Shown here one piece after another: positions 38,743-47,934 of a DNA stretch of 64,000 nt. The notes beneath the pieces were generated by a model. It saw only the letters and a program-made list of their open reading frames with translations, was not told where the DNA came from and made no database searches. Both the position numbers and the translations under genes were made by a program. How positions within the stretch are numbered: position 1 is the stretch's first letter; every line of letters starts with the position of its first letter. Source of the stretch: Melioribacteraceae bacterium (GTDB lineage: Bacteria; Bacteroidota; Ignavibacteria; Ignavibacteriales; Melioribacteraceae); assembly GCA_016927595.1 (NCBI GenBank), contig JAFGMI010000007.1, forward strand, positions 62,001 through 126,000, written 5' to 3'.

Positions 38743-40083
38743 ATGGCTAAAATTCAATTTGTTGTAAAGAGAAATGGAGCAATTGTTAAGTTTAATCCCG
38801 ACAGAATAAGCAATGCTATTTACAGAGCAGCAGTTGCTGTCGGAGGACGGGATAAGGAAACTGCTGAAAGATTGCGCGATAAAGTAGTCGAAGAAATTGA
38901 AAGAAAATTCAACAAGAACGATAAACCTCATATCGAGGAAATTCAGGATATAGTTGAGAAAGTCCTGATTGAAAACGGACATGCAAAGGTAGCCAAAGAA
39001 TACATTCTTTACAGAGATGAACAAAAGAAACGGCGGGCTCAGAATGCAACTCAGGGAACACGTCCATCGGAAAATATTCCCTGGCCGAAAATATGGCAGA
39101 TACTGGACTGGTCGGTATCCAATAATTTACATACCATCGATCTCCTGAATGAAAGAATAAGAAATAACGGTTTCAGCGAAGTTGTTAATATATCTGAAAA
39201 ATTATACGAGCATGATGTTGATCAGGCTGCAAAATTAATAGCGGAAAAGGCATCCAGTTTAAAAATGGTTATGATTACCGGTCCTTCTTCATCAGGAAAA
39301 ACAACAACAACATTTAAGATGGAAGAAAAACTTAAATCGAAAGGGATGAGTTTCAAACCTCTTGTTGTAGACAACTACTTTTTCGACCTCGAAATACATC
39401 CTAAAGACGAGTTCGGCGATTACGATTTTGAGACGCCACAAGCTCTTGATCTCGATCTGATTAATAAACACCTTCATTTATTGAGCCAGGGTGAAGAAGT
39501 TAAAATTCCATATTACGATTTCAAAGCGGGTAAAAGATATCTTGATAGAACCCCGCTTCAATTGAAGGAAGGAGAAGTTCTTCTGATCGACAGCCTCCAT
39601 GCTCTGTTCCCCAGGTTCAGCGAAGGAATAGATAGTTCCATGACATTCAAGGTTTATCTGGAACCGCTTGTTCAGCTCAAAGGTCCCGATAATAAATATG
39701 TGCAGTGGACTGATTTAAGACTTATCAGGAGAATGCTGCGCGATTCCGTTCACCGTGCGTACAATCCTCAGCAAACGCTTGAACACTGGCACTATGTAAG
39801 GTCGAGCGAATTGAGGCACATAATCCCTTACGGTAATAATGCAGATTACATTATAAGCAGCGGCATGCCTTATGAAATAGCTTTATACAAACCTTTGATG
39901 TACGAAAAATTCAAAGAATGGGAGGCATTGTACAGGGATAACCCGCTTCGTGAAGATGCGTATAAACGAGCCGCAAGAGTTGCTAAAATACTGGAAGCAG
40001 TGGATGGAATTGTAGATAATTCTCCCGTGCCAAAAAGTTCTGTTTTACGTGAATTTATAGGCGGCAGTATTTACGAGCATTAA
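38743..40083 (+). CDS. ATP-cone domain fused to a uridine kinase/PRK-family nucleoside kinase
   Basis: N-terminal ATP-cone IQFVVKRNGAIVKFNPDRISNAIYRAAVAVGG; P-loop MITGPSSSGKTTTTFKMEEKL; DNYFFDLEIHPKDEFGDYDFETPQALDLDL. Confidence 0.88.
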   Translation: MAKIQFVVKRNGAIVKFNPDRISNAIYRAAVAVGGRDKETAERLRDKVVEEIERKFNKNDKPHIEEIQDIVEKVLIENGHAKVAKEYILYRDEQKKRRAQNATQGTRPSENIPWPKIWQILDWSVSNNLHTIDLLNERIRNNGFSEVVNISEKLYEHDVDQAAKLIAEKASSLKMVMITGPSSSGKTTTTFKMEEKLKSKGMSFKPLVVDNYFFDLEIHPKDEFGDYDFETPQALDLDLINKHLHLLSQGEEVKIPYYDFKAGKRYLDRTPLQLKEGEVLLIDSLHALFPRFSEGIDSSMTFKVYLEPLVQLKGPDNKYVQWTDLRLIRRMLRDSVHRAYNPQQTLEHWHYVRSSELRHIIPYGNNADYIISSGMPYEIALYKPLMYEKFKEWEALYRDNPLREDAYKRAARVAKILEAVDGIVDNSPVPKSSVLREFIGGSIYEH

Positions 40084-40107
40084 AAAAAGGACGGCTGATA
40101 ACCGTCC
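40082..40107 (-). terminator. Rho-independent terminator for the hemerythrin gene
   Basis: GGACGG-CTGATAA-CCGTCC hairpin; on the minus strand it is followed by TTTTTTTA. Confidence 0.65.
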
Positions 40108-40113
40108 CTGCAA

Positions 40114-40524
40114 TTATCTCACACCTTGTGAGGTGAGATGATCTGAATACTTTTTATCAACTTTCAATATATGATTCGTAAGCCAATCCTTTAAAAAATT
40201 CATTACTTCCATTGTAATTACAACCTGCTTGTTGGTAATTTTTCTGTATAAATCCTTTACCTGGGCAGTAAGTTTATCATGTTCCATTTTGTGAGTCAGG
40301 TAGCCGGGGAATTTAGTCCTCTGCATTTCTTTTTCCTCATCAGCAAAATGAATCGCAGTGTAATTCATTAATTTTTCGAGTATCAGTTGCAGAGAAGCTT
40401 TCCCGTTTCCCGTACTCATTGCCATATGCAGATCATTTATGAGTTGTACAAGTGTTTTATGCTGATTATCAAATTTTGATACACTGACCGAATATTCCTG
40501 TTTCCAGGGTAATAATTGCGCCAT
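40114..40524 (-). CDS. Bacteriohemerythrin
   Basis: W..EYSVSVSKFDNQHKTLVQLINDLH...HFADEEKEMQRTKFPGYLTHKMEHDKL...WLTNHILKVDKKY. Confidence 0.95.
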   Translation of the reverse strand: MAQLLPWKQEYSVSVSKFDNQHKTLVQLINDLHMAMSTGNGKASLQLILEKLMNYTAIHFADEEKEMQRTKFPGYLTHKMEHDKLTAQVKDLYRKITNKQVVITMEVMNFLKDWLTNHILKVDKKYSDHLTSQGVR

Positions 40525-40591
40525 AAAATCTCCGATTTTTATAATGTATTTGTTACTATTATCGAAGATTTCTGAAGTAAATGAATACTAA

Positions 40592-40786
40592 TTACTTATT
40601 GTGTGTGAATTTTTTTCCGGCAGGCAATTTAGTTTCTTCCCTCTCTTTGATTCTCTCTTCGGCGGGAATTATGAAAGTGAATTTTCCAGAAAGAATACAG
40701 CCCTTTCTCCCCGGAATGCAGTCGGTTTTTATTCTGTTGCAGAAATTCAGTTTTATATCAATATGCGGACATGAAAATGAACTCAT
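40592..40786 (-). CDS. Possible small Cys-motif protein
   Basis: MSSFSCPHIDIKLNFCNRIKTDCIPGRKGCILSGKFTFIIPAEERIKE: regularly spaced Cys; the opposite-strand ORF looks less protein-like. Confidence 0.4.
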   Translation of the reverse strand: MSSFSCPHIDIKLNFCNRIKTDCIPGRKGCILSGKFTFIIPAEERIKEREETKLPAGKKFTHNK

Positions 40787-40880
40787 AAACAATAATAATT
40801 CTTGTGTTAAAAGTAATGCAGAAATTACGTTTAATATCCCACAAATTCCATTCAAAGTTTAATTCAGTAAGAGATCAAGC

Positions 40881-41234
40881 CTATTTAAAGAGTTCATCAA
40901 TTTTATCAATTGGTCTTGCCAGTACGGCTTTATCTCCCAATTCAACGATGGGTCTTTGAATAAGATTATGATCCTTTATCATAATCTCTAAAAGCTGTTC
41001 GTCTGTATAATCTTTTTTCTTCAGGTATAATTTTTTATATGCCGGCTCGCTTTTTCTGAGTAGTTCTCCTGGTTTTATCCCCATTTTTCTTAATAGTGTT
41101 CTTATTTTGGTCTTAGAGAACGGTTTTACGTAATAGTTTATCCTGTTAAAATTGTAACCTTTTTCCTGTAAAAATTTTACGGTTTTTCTGCAGGTAGTAC
41201 ATGTTGGCTTTTCATAAACGGTTATTTTTTCCAT
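40881..41234 (-). CDS. ArsC/Spx-family thioredoxin-fold protein
   Basis: ITVYEKPTCTTCRKTVKFLQEKGYNF...NLIQRPIVELGDKAVLARP. Confidence 0.9.
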   Translation of the reverse strand: MEKITVYEKPTCTTCRKTVKFLQEKGYNFNRINYYVKPFSKTKIRTLLRKMGIKPGELLRKSEPAYKKLYLKKKDYTDEQLLEIMIKDHNLIQRPIVELGDKAVLARPIDKIDELFK

Positions 41235-41345
41235 AAGCTCCTTCGTTGATAAAACAGACTTTTTTCAGTGGATAAATTATAAAGAATAATTATGTTTTGT
41301 AACTTACAAATAATTTTTTAACAACAATTTAAACATGTTTATCCA

Positions 41346-43514
41346 TTGAATATTCCTCTCCATATATCAAAAGAAATTAGCCTGACCGAACAACAGGTTC
41401 TTGCAGCAATAGGGTTGCTGCAGGAAGGAGCAACAATACCGTTTATTGCCCGTTACCGGAAAGAAAGAACAAACGGACTTGATGAAGAACAACTTAGAAC
41501 AATAGATGAAAAACTTAACTACCTTACTATTCTTGAAGAAAGAAAAGAAGCAGTCCTTAAAAGTATTGATGAACAGGGAAAACTTACAGAGCAACTTAAA
41601 CATAAAATAATTAACTCCGTTAAACTTCAGGAGGTCGAGGATCTCTATCTTCCCTTTCGTCCGAAGCGAAAAACAAGAGCAACCATTGCAAAGGCAAAAG
41701 GTCTTGAACCGCTCGCGTTATTTATTATTGAGAATCCCGATTTCGTTGGTGATTTCGAAAAAGTGTTGATGAAATATGTTGACAAAGAAAAAGAAATTTA
41801 TACTGTTGAAGATGCTTTGCAGGGTGCTAAAGATATAATAGCCGAGATGATCAGTGATGATGCGGATGTAAGAAAAATTGTAAGAGAGTACCTTCTGCAC
41901 AACTCCACAATACACTCTCAAAAGACAAGTGCAAAGAAGGTATCGCGGGCAGCAAACGTGAAGGACGTCTACGAAGTTTATCATGACTTCAAAATTGAAA
42001 TAAAGAAGATAAAGCCTTATCAAATTCTGGCTCTTAACAGAGGTGAGCGCGAAAAATTTCTTAAAATAAGTCTGGGATTTGAAAAGGACGGTTTACTGTT
42101 ATCAATAAAAAAACAGTTTTTCAACATGAAAGATTCATTTTTTAATGATTTGCTCAGCAATGTTGTTGATGATTCTTTCACCAGGCTGATATTCCCTTCA
42201 ATCGAACGAGAGGTACGGAACCATTTAACTGAAACCGCCGATATACATGCAATTGATGTCTTTGCATCAAATTTAAGACAGCTCCTTCTTCAACCGCCCA
42301 TTTCAGGTAAAATTATAATGGGTATCGATCCCGGATTTTTTTCAGGTTCAAAGGTTGCGGTAATCGATTCGACCGGGAAATATTTAGAGGGGAAAACAAT
42401 TTATCCTCATCCCCCTCAATCCGATATAACAAATGCAGAAAAAATATTACTGGAATTGATTAAAAAACACAGCGTAAATGTCATTGCAATAGGAAACGGT
42501 ACAGCCAGCCGCGAAACTGAATCGCTTGTAGCCGAAATTATAAAAGAGAATAGTCTTGGATGTCATTATATTATTGTAAACGAGTCCGGAGCATCTGTTT
42601 ACTCTGCCTCCCCGGTCGCAAAAGAAGAATTTCCGGAACTTGAAGCAAGTCAGCGCGGAAATATTTCAATTGCAAGGCGGCTGCTCGATCCTCTCGCCGA
42701 GCTTGTAAAGATTGATCCGAAATCTATTGGTGTGGGATTATATCAGCACGATGTGGATCAAAAATATCTGTCCAAAAAACTGGATGATGTTGTTGAAAGC
42801 TGTGTAAACTATGTAGGTGTAGATGTAAACACCGCTTCTGCCTCTCTTCTGACCTATGTCTCCGGAATGAATAAACGTATTGCAAAGAATTTTATAAAGT
42901 ATAAAGAGAGCAGGGGAAGTTTCAAATCGAGAAAAGAATTTCTTGAAGTAACCGGTGTCGGAGACAAACTATTCGAACAATGCGCGGGATTCCTGAAAAT
43001 AACAAAGGGTGAAAATCCTCTTGATAATACATTTATTCACCCCGAGTCATATGGTGCGGTTGAACAATTACTTAAACATTGCAACATTCCTTTATATGAA
43101 GTGAATAAGTCGGGTGAACCGGTAAGTTTATTCGTTAATCAAAAGGGATTATCTGAAACTGCAAAGATGATAGGCATTGGCGAGCCAACATTGACTGATA
43201 TAATCGTGAATCTCCGGAAACCGGGACGCGACCCGAGAGAAGAAATGCCCAGGCCGATTCTAAGAAGCGATGTGCTTACTATGGAAGATTTACGGATAGG
43301 TATGTCATTGAAAGGTACTGTAAGAAATGTTGTAGACTTCGGAGCCTTTGTAGATATTGGTGTTAAGCAGGACGGTCTGCTTCACATCTCTCAGATTGCA
43401 GACAGGTTCATTAAGAATCCGTTGGAGGTTCTAAGCGTAGGCGACATCATTAATGTAAAAATTACATCGATTGATACTGAGAAAGGAAGAATCGGACTAA
43501 GTATGAAAAATTAG
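41346..43514 (+). CDS. tex: Tex-like RNA-binding transcription accessory protein
   Basis: ATIPFIARYRKERTNGLDEEQLR, IMGIDPGFFSGSKVAVID, HhH region (CVNYVGVDVNTASASLLTYVSGM), C-terminal S1 domain. TTG start. Confidence 0.95.
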   Translation: MNIPLHISKEISLTEQQVLAAIGLLQEGATIPFIARYRKERTNGLDEEQLRTIDEKLNYLTILEERKEAVLKSIDEQGKLTEQLKHKIINSVKLQEVEDLYLPFRPKRKTRATIAKAKGLEPLALFIIENPDFVGDFEKVLMKYVDKEKEIYTVEDALQGAKDIIAEMISDDADVRKIVREYLLHNSTIHSQKTSAKKVSRAANVKDVYEVYHDFKIEIKKIKPYQILALNRGEREKFLKISLGFEKDGLLLSIKKQFFNMKDSFFNDLLSNVVDDSFTRLIFPSIEREVRNHLTETADIHAIDVFASNLRQLLLQPPISGKIIMGIDPGFFSGSKVAVIDSTGKYLEGKTIYPHPPQSDITNAEKILLELIKKHSVNVIAIGNGTASRETESLVAEIIKENSLGCHYIIVNESGASVYSASPVAKEEFPELEASQRGNISIARRLLDPLAELVKIDPKSIGVGLYQHDVDQKYLSKKLDDVVESCVNYVGVDVNTASASLLTYVSGMNKRIAKNFIKYKESRGSFKSRKEFLEVTGVGDKLFEQCAGFLKITKGENPLDNTFIHPESYGAVEQLLKHCNIPLYEVNKSGEPVSLFVNQKGLSETAKMIGIGEPTLTDIIVNLRKPGRDPREEMPRPILRSDVLTMEDLRIGMSLKGTVRNVVDFGAFVDIGVKQDGLLHISQIADRFIKNPLEVLSVGDIINVKITSIDTEKGRIGLSMKN

Positions 43515-43558
43515 TCATTTAAATTGACCCGATTAATTCTCAAAATCTTTTCTTTTTA

Positions 43559-43879
43559 CTACAAATAATTATCACTTACCGGGTAAAATGTTTCCACGAC
43601 AATTGATTCCTCTATAACCTCAGCACTATTTTCAATATTGGAGGGAATATTCCAGGTATCACCTGGTCTGGTATCGAATCTTTCACCGTCGATAATGAAA
43701 ATACAGTGCCCCGATACCATATAGCCTGTCTGTTCATGAGGATGGCTATGCATAGGTATTGTGATGCCTTTCTTCAATCGGAACTCGCTCAATAACGTCT
43801 TTTCACCATAAACAGGTTTCTTTAACGTAACTCCGGGGAAAGGTTCTTTCCAAATTATATCTTCATTTTCAGCAAACAT
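43559..43879 (-). CDS. Cupin-domain protein
   Basis: MHSHPHEQTGYMVSGHCIFIIDGERFDTRPGDTWNIPSNIENSAEV. Confidence 0.88.
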   Translation of the reverse strand: MFAENEDIIWKEPFPGVTLKKPVYGEKTLLSEFRLKKGITIPMHSHPHEQTGYMVSGHCIFIIDGERFDTRPGDTWNIPSNIENSAEVIEESIVVETFYPVSDNYL

Positions 43880-43909
43880 ATTCCTCTCTTGTACTTTTTT
43901 GACAATTAC

Positions 43910-44098
43910 TTATTTATTAAGACCAAGGCACCTGTTATTTTTATTATTATATCTTTTGAAGTGTTTACACCATACAGCTAGGTCTTTTCTGCAGGCGCCA
44001 ATCGACTCGGGATCCGAAAAACCGGCAAACTTACACGAATAATCACAATAGTTCGGGAATGAAAATTTCATGCTACCGGTTTTTTTCTTTTTTGCCAT
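43910..44098 (-). CDS. Small Cys-rich protein of unknown function
   Basis: 62 aa, NYCDYSCKFAGFSDPESIGACRKDLAVWCKHFKRYNNKNNRC: five Cys, basic. Confidence 0.6.
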   Translation of the reverse strand: MAKKKKTGSMKFSFPNYCDYSCKFAGFSDPESIGACRKDLAVWCKHFKRYNNKNNRCLGLNK

Positions 44099-44180
44099 AA
44101 TTTAACCTTTATCATTTTTTTCAGAGAATAATAGCAAACTTTGTTATTTTAGACAACCTTATTCATTCCATAGCAGATGT

Positions 44181-44927
44181 ATGAAAATTTACAAACAAAT
44201 TCTGAGAACTATTACAGATAAAGGCGCTGCTTATCTCGTTCTGATTGACCCTGATAAGATAAATGGTGACAAGCTCTCTCTGTTTGTAAATATATGTGCT
44301 GAATCGGGCGTGGATGGTTTTTTAATCGGTGGGAGTCTTATGCTGGGAACAAATTTAAGAGACGACATCAAATTAATAAAATCAAAAACAAATATTCCGG
44401 TTATTATTTTTCCAGGCAGTGTTACTCAGTTATTTCCGGACGCCGACGCTTTGCTGTTTATATCATTGATAAGCGGTAGAAATGCTGAGCAGATTATCGG
44501 ACATCATGTAACTGCTGCACCGATAATAAAAAAAATGGGAATTGAACCAATATCAACCGGATATATGCTGGTTGAATCGGGGAAAAGTACGACTGCCGAA
44601 TATATGAGTTCGAGCAAGCCTATTCCCAGAGATAAGCCTGAAATCGCTGCGGCTACGGCTCTGGCTGCTGAGTATTTGGGAATGAAATTCGTATACCTTG
44701 AGGCGGGTTCAGGTGCGGAATTATCTGTACCGAATGATATGATAAAGAAGGTATCTGAAATCGTTTCGATTCCCGTGATTGCAGGCGGCGGGATAAAGAC
44801 ACCCGATGATGCCCGGAAAAAGGTGGAACACGGAGCCGGGGTGATTGTAACAGGTAATTACTTTGAGAATGAAAATAACTGGAACAAGTTGAAAGATTTT
44901 GCCGAAGCAGTTCATTTCAAAAATTAA
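44181..44927 (+). CDS. PcrB/GGGP synthase family prenyltransferase
   Basis: AAYLVLIDPDKI, DGFLIGGSLML, PVIIFPGSVTQLFPDADALLFISLISGRNAEQIIGHHV, YLEAGSGAELSVP, VIAGGGIKTPDDARK. Confidence 0.93.
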   Translation: MKIYKQILRTITDKGAAYLVLIDPDKINGDKLSLFVNICAESGVDGFLIGGSLMLGTNLRDDIKLIKSKTNIPVIIFPGSVTQLFPDADALLFISLISGRNAEQIIGHHVTAAPIIKKMGIEPISTGYMLVESGKSTTAEYMSSSKPIPRDKPEIAAATALAAEYLGMKFVYLEAGSGAELSVPNDMIKKVSEIVSIPVIAGGGIKTPDDARKKVEHGAGVIVTGNYFENENNWNKLKDFAEAVHFKN

Positions 44928-44939
44928 AAAAATACTATT

Positions 44940-45521
44940 ATGGAAAAATATGCATTTATAAAAGAATCGCTGGAAGAAAGCTCCAGAGTAAAACTGGATA
45001 TTATTGAAAAATGTTCGGATGACATTTTAAAATCGGTTTTAATCATTGTCAGTTCTATTAAATCGGGCGGTAAAATACTGTTTTGCGGAAACGGTGGAAG
45101 TGCCGCCGATAGCCAGCATCTCGCAACGGAATTTGTTGTAAGATTAAGTCATGATCTTGATCGTCCTGCAATACCCGCAATTTCATTAACTACTGATAGT
45201 TCCTTTTTAACTGCTGGCGGTAATGATATAGGATTCGACAATGTTTTTGCGCGCGGAATTGAAGGACTTGGCAAAAAAGGTGATGTGCTCGTTGCAATAT
45301 CTACAAGCGGCAACTCTGAAAATGTTGTTCGTGCAGTAAATAAAGCAAAAGATATTGATTTAAAGATTATTGGTTTCCTGGGCGGTACCGGAGGAAAACT
45401 TCTTAATATCGTTGATGTTGCAGTACTTATACCCACTGATAATACTCAGAGAATACAGGAAGGACATATTACTGTCGGGCATATTTTATGTGAGCTGGTT
45501 GAACGCGAGCTATACGGTTAA
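44940..45521 (+). CDS. gmhA: SIS-domain phosphoheptose isomerase
   Basis: ILFCGNGGSAADSQHLATEFVVRL, VAISTSGNSENVVRAVNKA, IQEGHITVGHILCELVE. Confidence 0.9.
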   Translation: MEKYAFIKESLEESSRVKLDIIEKCSDDILKSVLIIVSSIKSGGKILFCGNGGSAADSQHLATEFVVRLSHDLDRPAIPAISLTTDSSFLTAGGNDIGFDNVFARGIEGLGKKGDVLVAISTSGNSENVVRAVNKAKDIDLKIIGFLGGTGGKLLNIVDVAVLIPTDNTQRIQEGHITVGHILCELVERELYG

Positions 45522-45555
45522 TTAAAATTCTTTCCATTAAATCAAGTGAAAAACT

Positions 45556-46026
45556 ATGAAGCTGAATGAGATATTTACATTAAAACGGATTTTAATAAGT
45601 CTGATTGTCTTATTTTTAATCGCGCAGTTGTTTCAAACAGACAAAACCAATCCTGAATCAGATCCTGCAGATGATTTTATTACTATCTATAAACCACCGA
45701 CCAAAATCGCTCACATAATTAAGACATCATGTTACGATTGCCATTCTTATCACACGCGTTATCCGTGGTATTCATATATAGCACCTGTATCATGGATAGT
45801 AAAAGGTCATATAGACGAGGGTCGAAAACGCGTAAATTTTTCGACCTGGAATGATTACGATACTCAAAGGCAAAAACGCAAACTCGGAGGTTGCACCGAG
45901 GCTGTAAGCGAGGGTGAAATGCCGCTTCCCCAATATCTGTGGCTACACCATGATGCAAATCTGACGGGTGAAACAAAGGAAAAACTTGTCGGATGGTTCA
46001 AGTCAACTTCAGATTCAATTAAGTAA
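45556..46026 (+). CDS. Membrane-anchored haem-binding-domain protein
   Basis: N-terminal TM, then IIKTSCYDCHSYHTRYPWYSYIAPVSWIVKGHIDEGRKRVNFSTW (CxxCH). Confidence 0.88.
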   Translation: MKLNEIFTLKRILISLIVLFLIAQLFQTDKTNPESDPADDFITIYKPPTKIAHIIKTSCYDCHSYHTRYPWYSYIAPVSWIVKGHIDEGRKRVNFSTWNDYDTQRQKRKLGGCTEAVSEGEMPLPQYLWLHHDANLTGETKEKLVGWFKSTSDSIK

Positions 46027-46077
46027 TAATTACCCGTAAACCATTACTTTATTTTTCGTGTGTATTGAAGTAACTAA

Positions 46078-46539
46078 ATGAAAAATATTTCAACACAAAT
46101 AATAATAAAAACTAACTCATCAAAAGTATATGATGCTTTCACGAAGCCTGAACATTTAAGAAAATGGTGGGATGTATCAAAGGTATTAATCGAAGAAAAA
46201 CCGGGCGGACTCTACACATTAACGTGGCAAAAAGATAATAAAAGCGTGAGCTATGTTTCTTCCGGTATAATTGAAAAAATAATACCTTCAAAACAAATAA
46301 CGATAGTAAACAGCGTTTATATTAATCCATCAAAATCAATTCTGGGACCAATGGAATTGGCGATTAAGTTTAAAGAGCAAAATGGTTCTACAGAATTGAC
46401 AATTGTACAAAGTGGATACCAGAATGGTAATGATTGGGATTGGTATTATGCTGCAGTTAAGGAAGGATGGCCCAAGGCACTTTTGAACTTAAAAGAATAC
46501 CTTGAAAGCATTAATAACAAAGAACAGCTGCGTTTATAA
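46078..46539 (+). CDS. SRPBCC/AHSA1-family protein
   Basis: SSKVYDAFTKPEHLRKWWDVSKVLIEEKPGGLYTLTWQ...GWPKALLNLKEYLE. Confidence 0.85.
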   Translation: MKNISTQIIIKTNSSKVYDAFTKPEHLRKWWDVSKVLIEEKPGGLYTLTWQKDNKSVSYVSSGIIEKIIPSKQITIVNSVYINPSKSILGPMELAIKFKEQNGSTELTIVQSGYQNGNDWDWYYAAVKEGWPKALLNLKEYLESINNKEQLRL

Positions 46540-46616
46540 TTACAAGAAAATAAGAATCTTAAATTAATCATATTATAAAAGTTATTATAACATTACGGAT
46601 TCTATTGGATTTAAGT

Positions 46617-47567
46617 TCAATCCGCTATAAAATCATTCTCAACCAGCCAGTTGCTAAGCAAATAAAGCCATTGTTTATCGAGATATTTGTTGCGCATAGC
46701 AAAACCGTGTCCCCCCTGCTGAAATATATGCAGAGCTGCAATAACGCTGTTTTTTTTCAACGCTTCATAATATAAAAGACTGTTCTGAACAGGCACTGTA
46801 GTATCATCGCTTGCGTGCATAAGAAAAGTAGGAGGAGTTTTATCTGTCACATGTTTCTCATTAGAAAACTGATCAACAAGCAAACCGGAAGGATTATCAC
46901 CAAGCAGATTATTCCTTGAACCGTTGTGAGTAATTCCATTGAGCATTGATATCACAGGGTAAATTAAAATACTGAAATCGGGACGGAAGGAGATATCATT
47001 TGGGTTTGGAATTACAATTTCCCCGAAATGTGTCGAAAGTGTTGAGGCAACATGTCCTCCGGCTGAGAAACCAATTATACCAATTTTATCAGCGTTAATC
47101 CCATACTTCGATGCATTTTCTCTTAAATGCAAAATCGACTGCTGTGCATCAGCGAGAGGAACTAATTCCTTTTGGTCCATGAATAGATCACTTGGAATCC
47201 TGTACTTAAGTATAAAAGCTGAAATACCCATTGATGCAAACCATTGTCCCATCTTATAACCTTCCGTGGTGTAAGCCATTCTGTGATAACCGCCGCCCGG
47301 ACAAATAATAACTGCTGTACCATTTGGCTTTCCGGGTTTTATAAATTCCAGTTCAGGTATTGTAATATCGTAATAACGTGTTATCCCGGCTGAATCTGTT
47401 TCTTCTCTGATTAAATTTTCCGATGTGAAATTATAGGAGGGTTTACCTTCCCAGATCCGTATAATTATACTGTTTTGGGCAAAAAGATTTGGAATAAACA
47501 GAACTAACAGCAAAACCGCAGAAACAAAATTAGTCCTGAGATTAAATCCGTACATTTTATTCTCCAT
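46617..47567 (-). CDS. Secreted alpha/beta-hydrolase (esterase/lipase-like)
   Basis: Signal peptide; GTAVIICPGGGYHRMAYTTEGY, IGIIGFSAGGHVASTLSTHFG, ASDDTTVPVQNSLLYYEAL, QGGHGFAM. Start may be MYGFNLR (47555). Confidence 0.9.
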   Translation of the reverse strand: MENKMYGFNLRTNFVSAVLLLVLFIPNLFAQNSIIIRIWEGKPSYNFTSENLIREETDSAGITRYYDITIPELEFIKPGKPNGTAVIICPGGGYHRMAYTTEGYKMGQWFASMGISAFILKYRIPSDLFMDQKELVPLADAQQSILHLRENASKYGINADKIGIIGFSAGGHVASTLSTHFGEIVIPNPNDISFRPDFSILIYPVISMLNGITHNGSRNNLLGDNPSGLLVDQFSNEKHVTDKTPPTFLMHASDDTTVPVQNSLLYYEALKKNSVIAALHIFQQGGHGFAMRNKYLDKQWLYLLSNWLVENDFIAD

Positions 47568-47934
47568 TATTCATTAAAGCTAAGCTGTTTATATTTCTTT
47601 TCACAATAATCTTGAGCTTATTTTCAACCTGCATCCGGTTTTGTATCCTCTTCAGCAATTCGAATGTAATGCAATTTGCTGCAACTACAAAATCCAAAAT
47701 AACAGATTTATTACCTGACTTAACAATCATTCGCGATATAATTCTTACATTTTGATATTTATTGTCAGGGAGACTACTTTTGTTTTCTCTGTTATTCCCA
47801 TTGACAATTTTGAAATCATTTGGAGTCTCTTTATTTATTTTACACTTTCAATTGAAAGTGAATATACACTCCGGCAAATCTCATCATTTTTAATTAATTT
47901 TATGAACTTAATAATTTAGTTGAAAGGTGAAATT

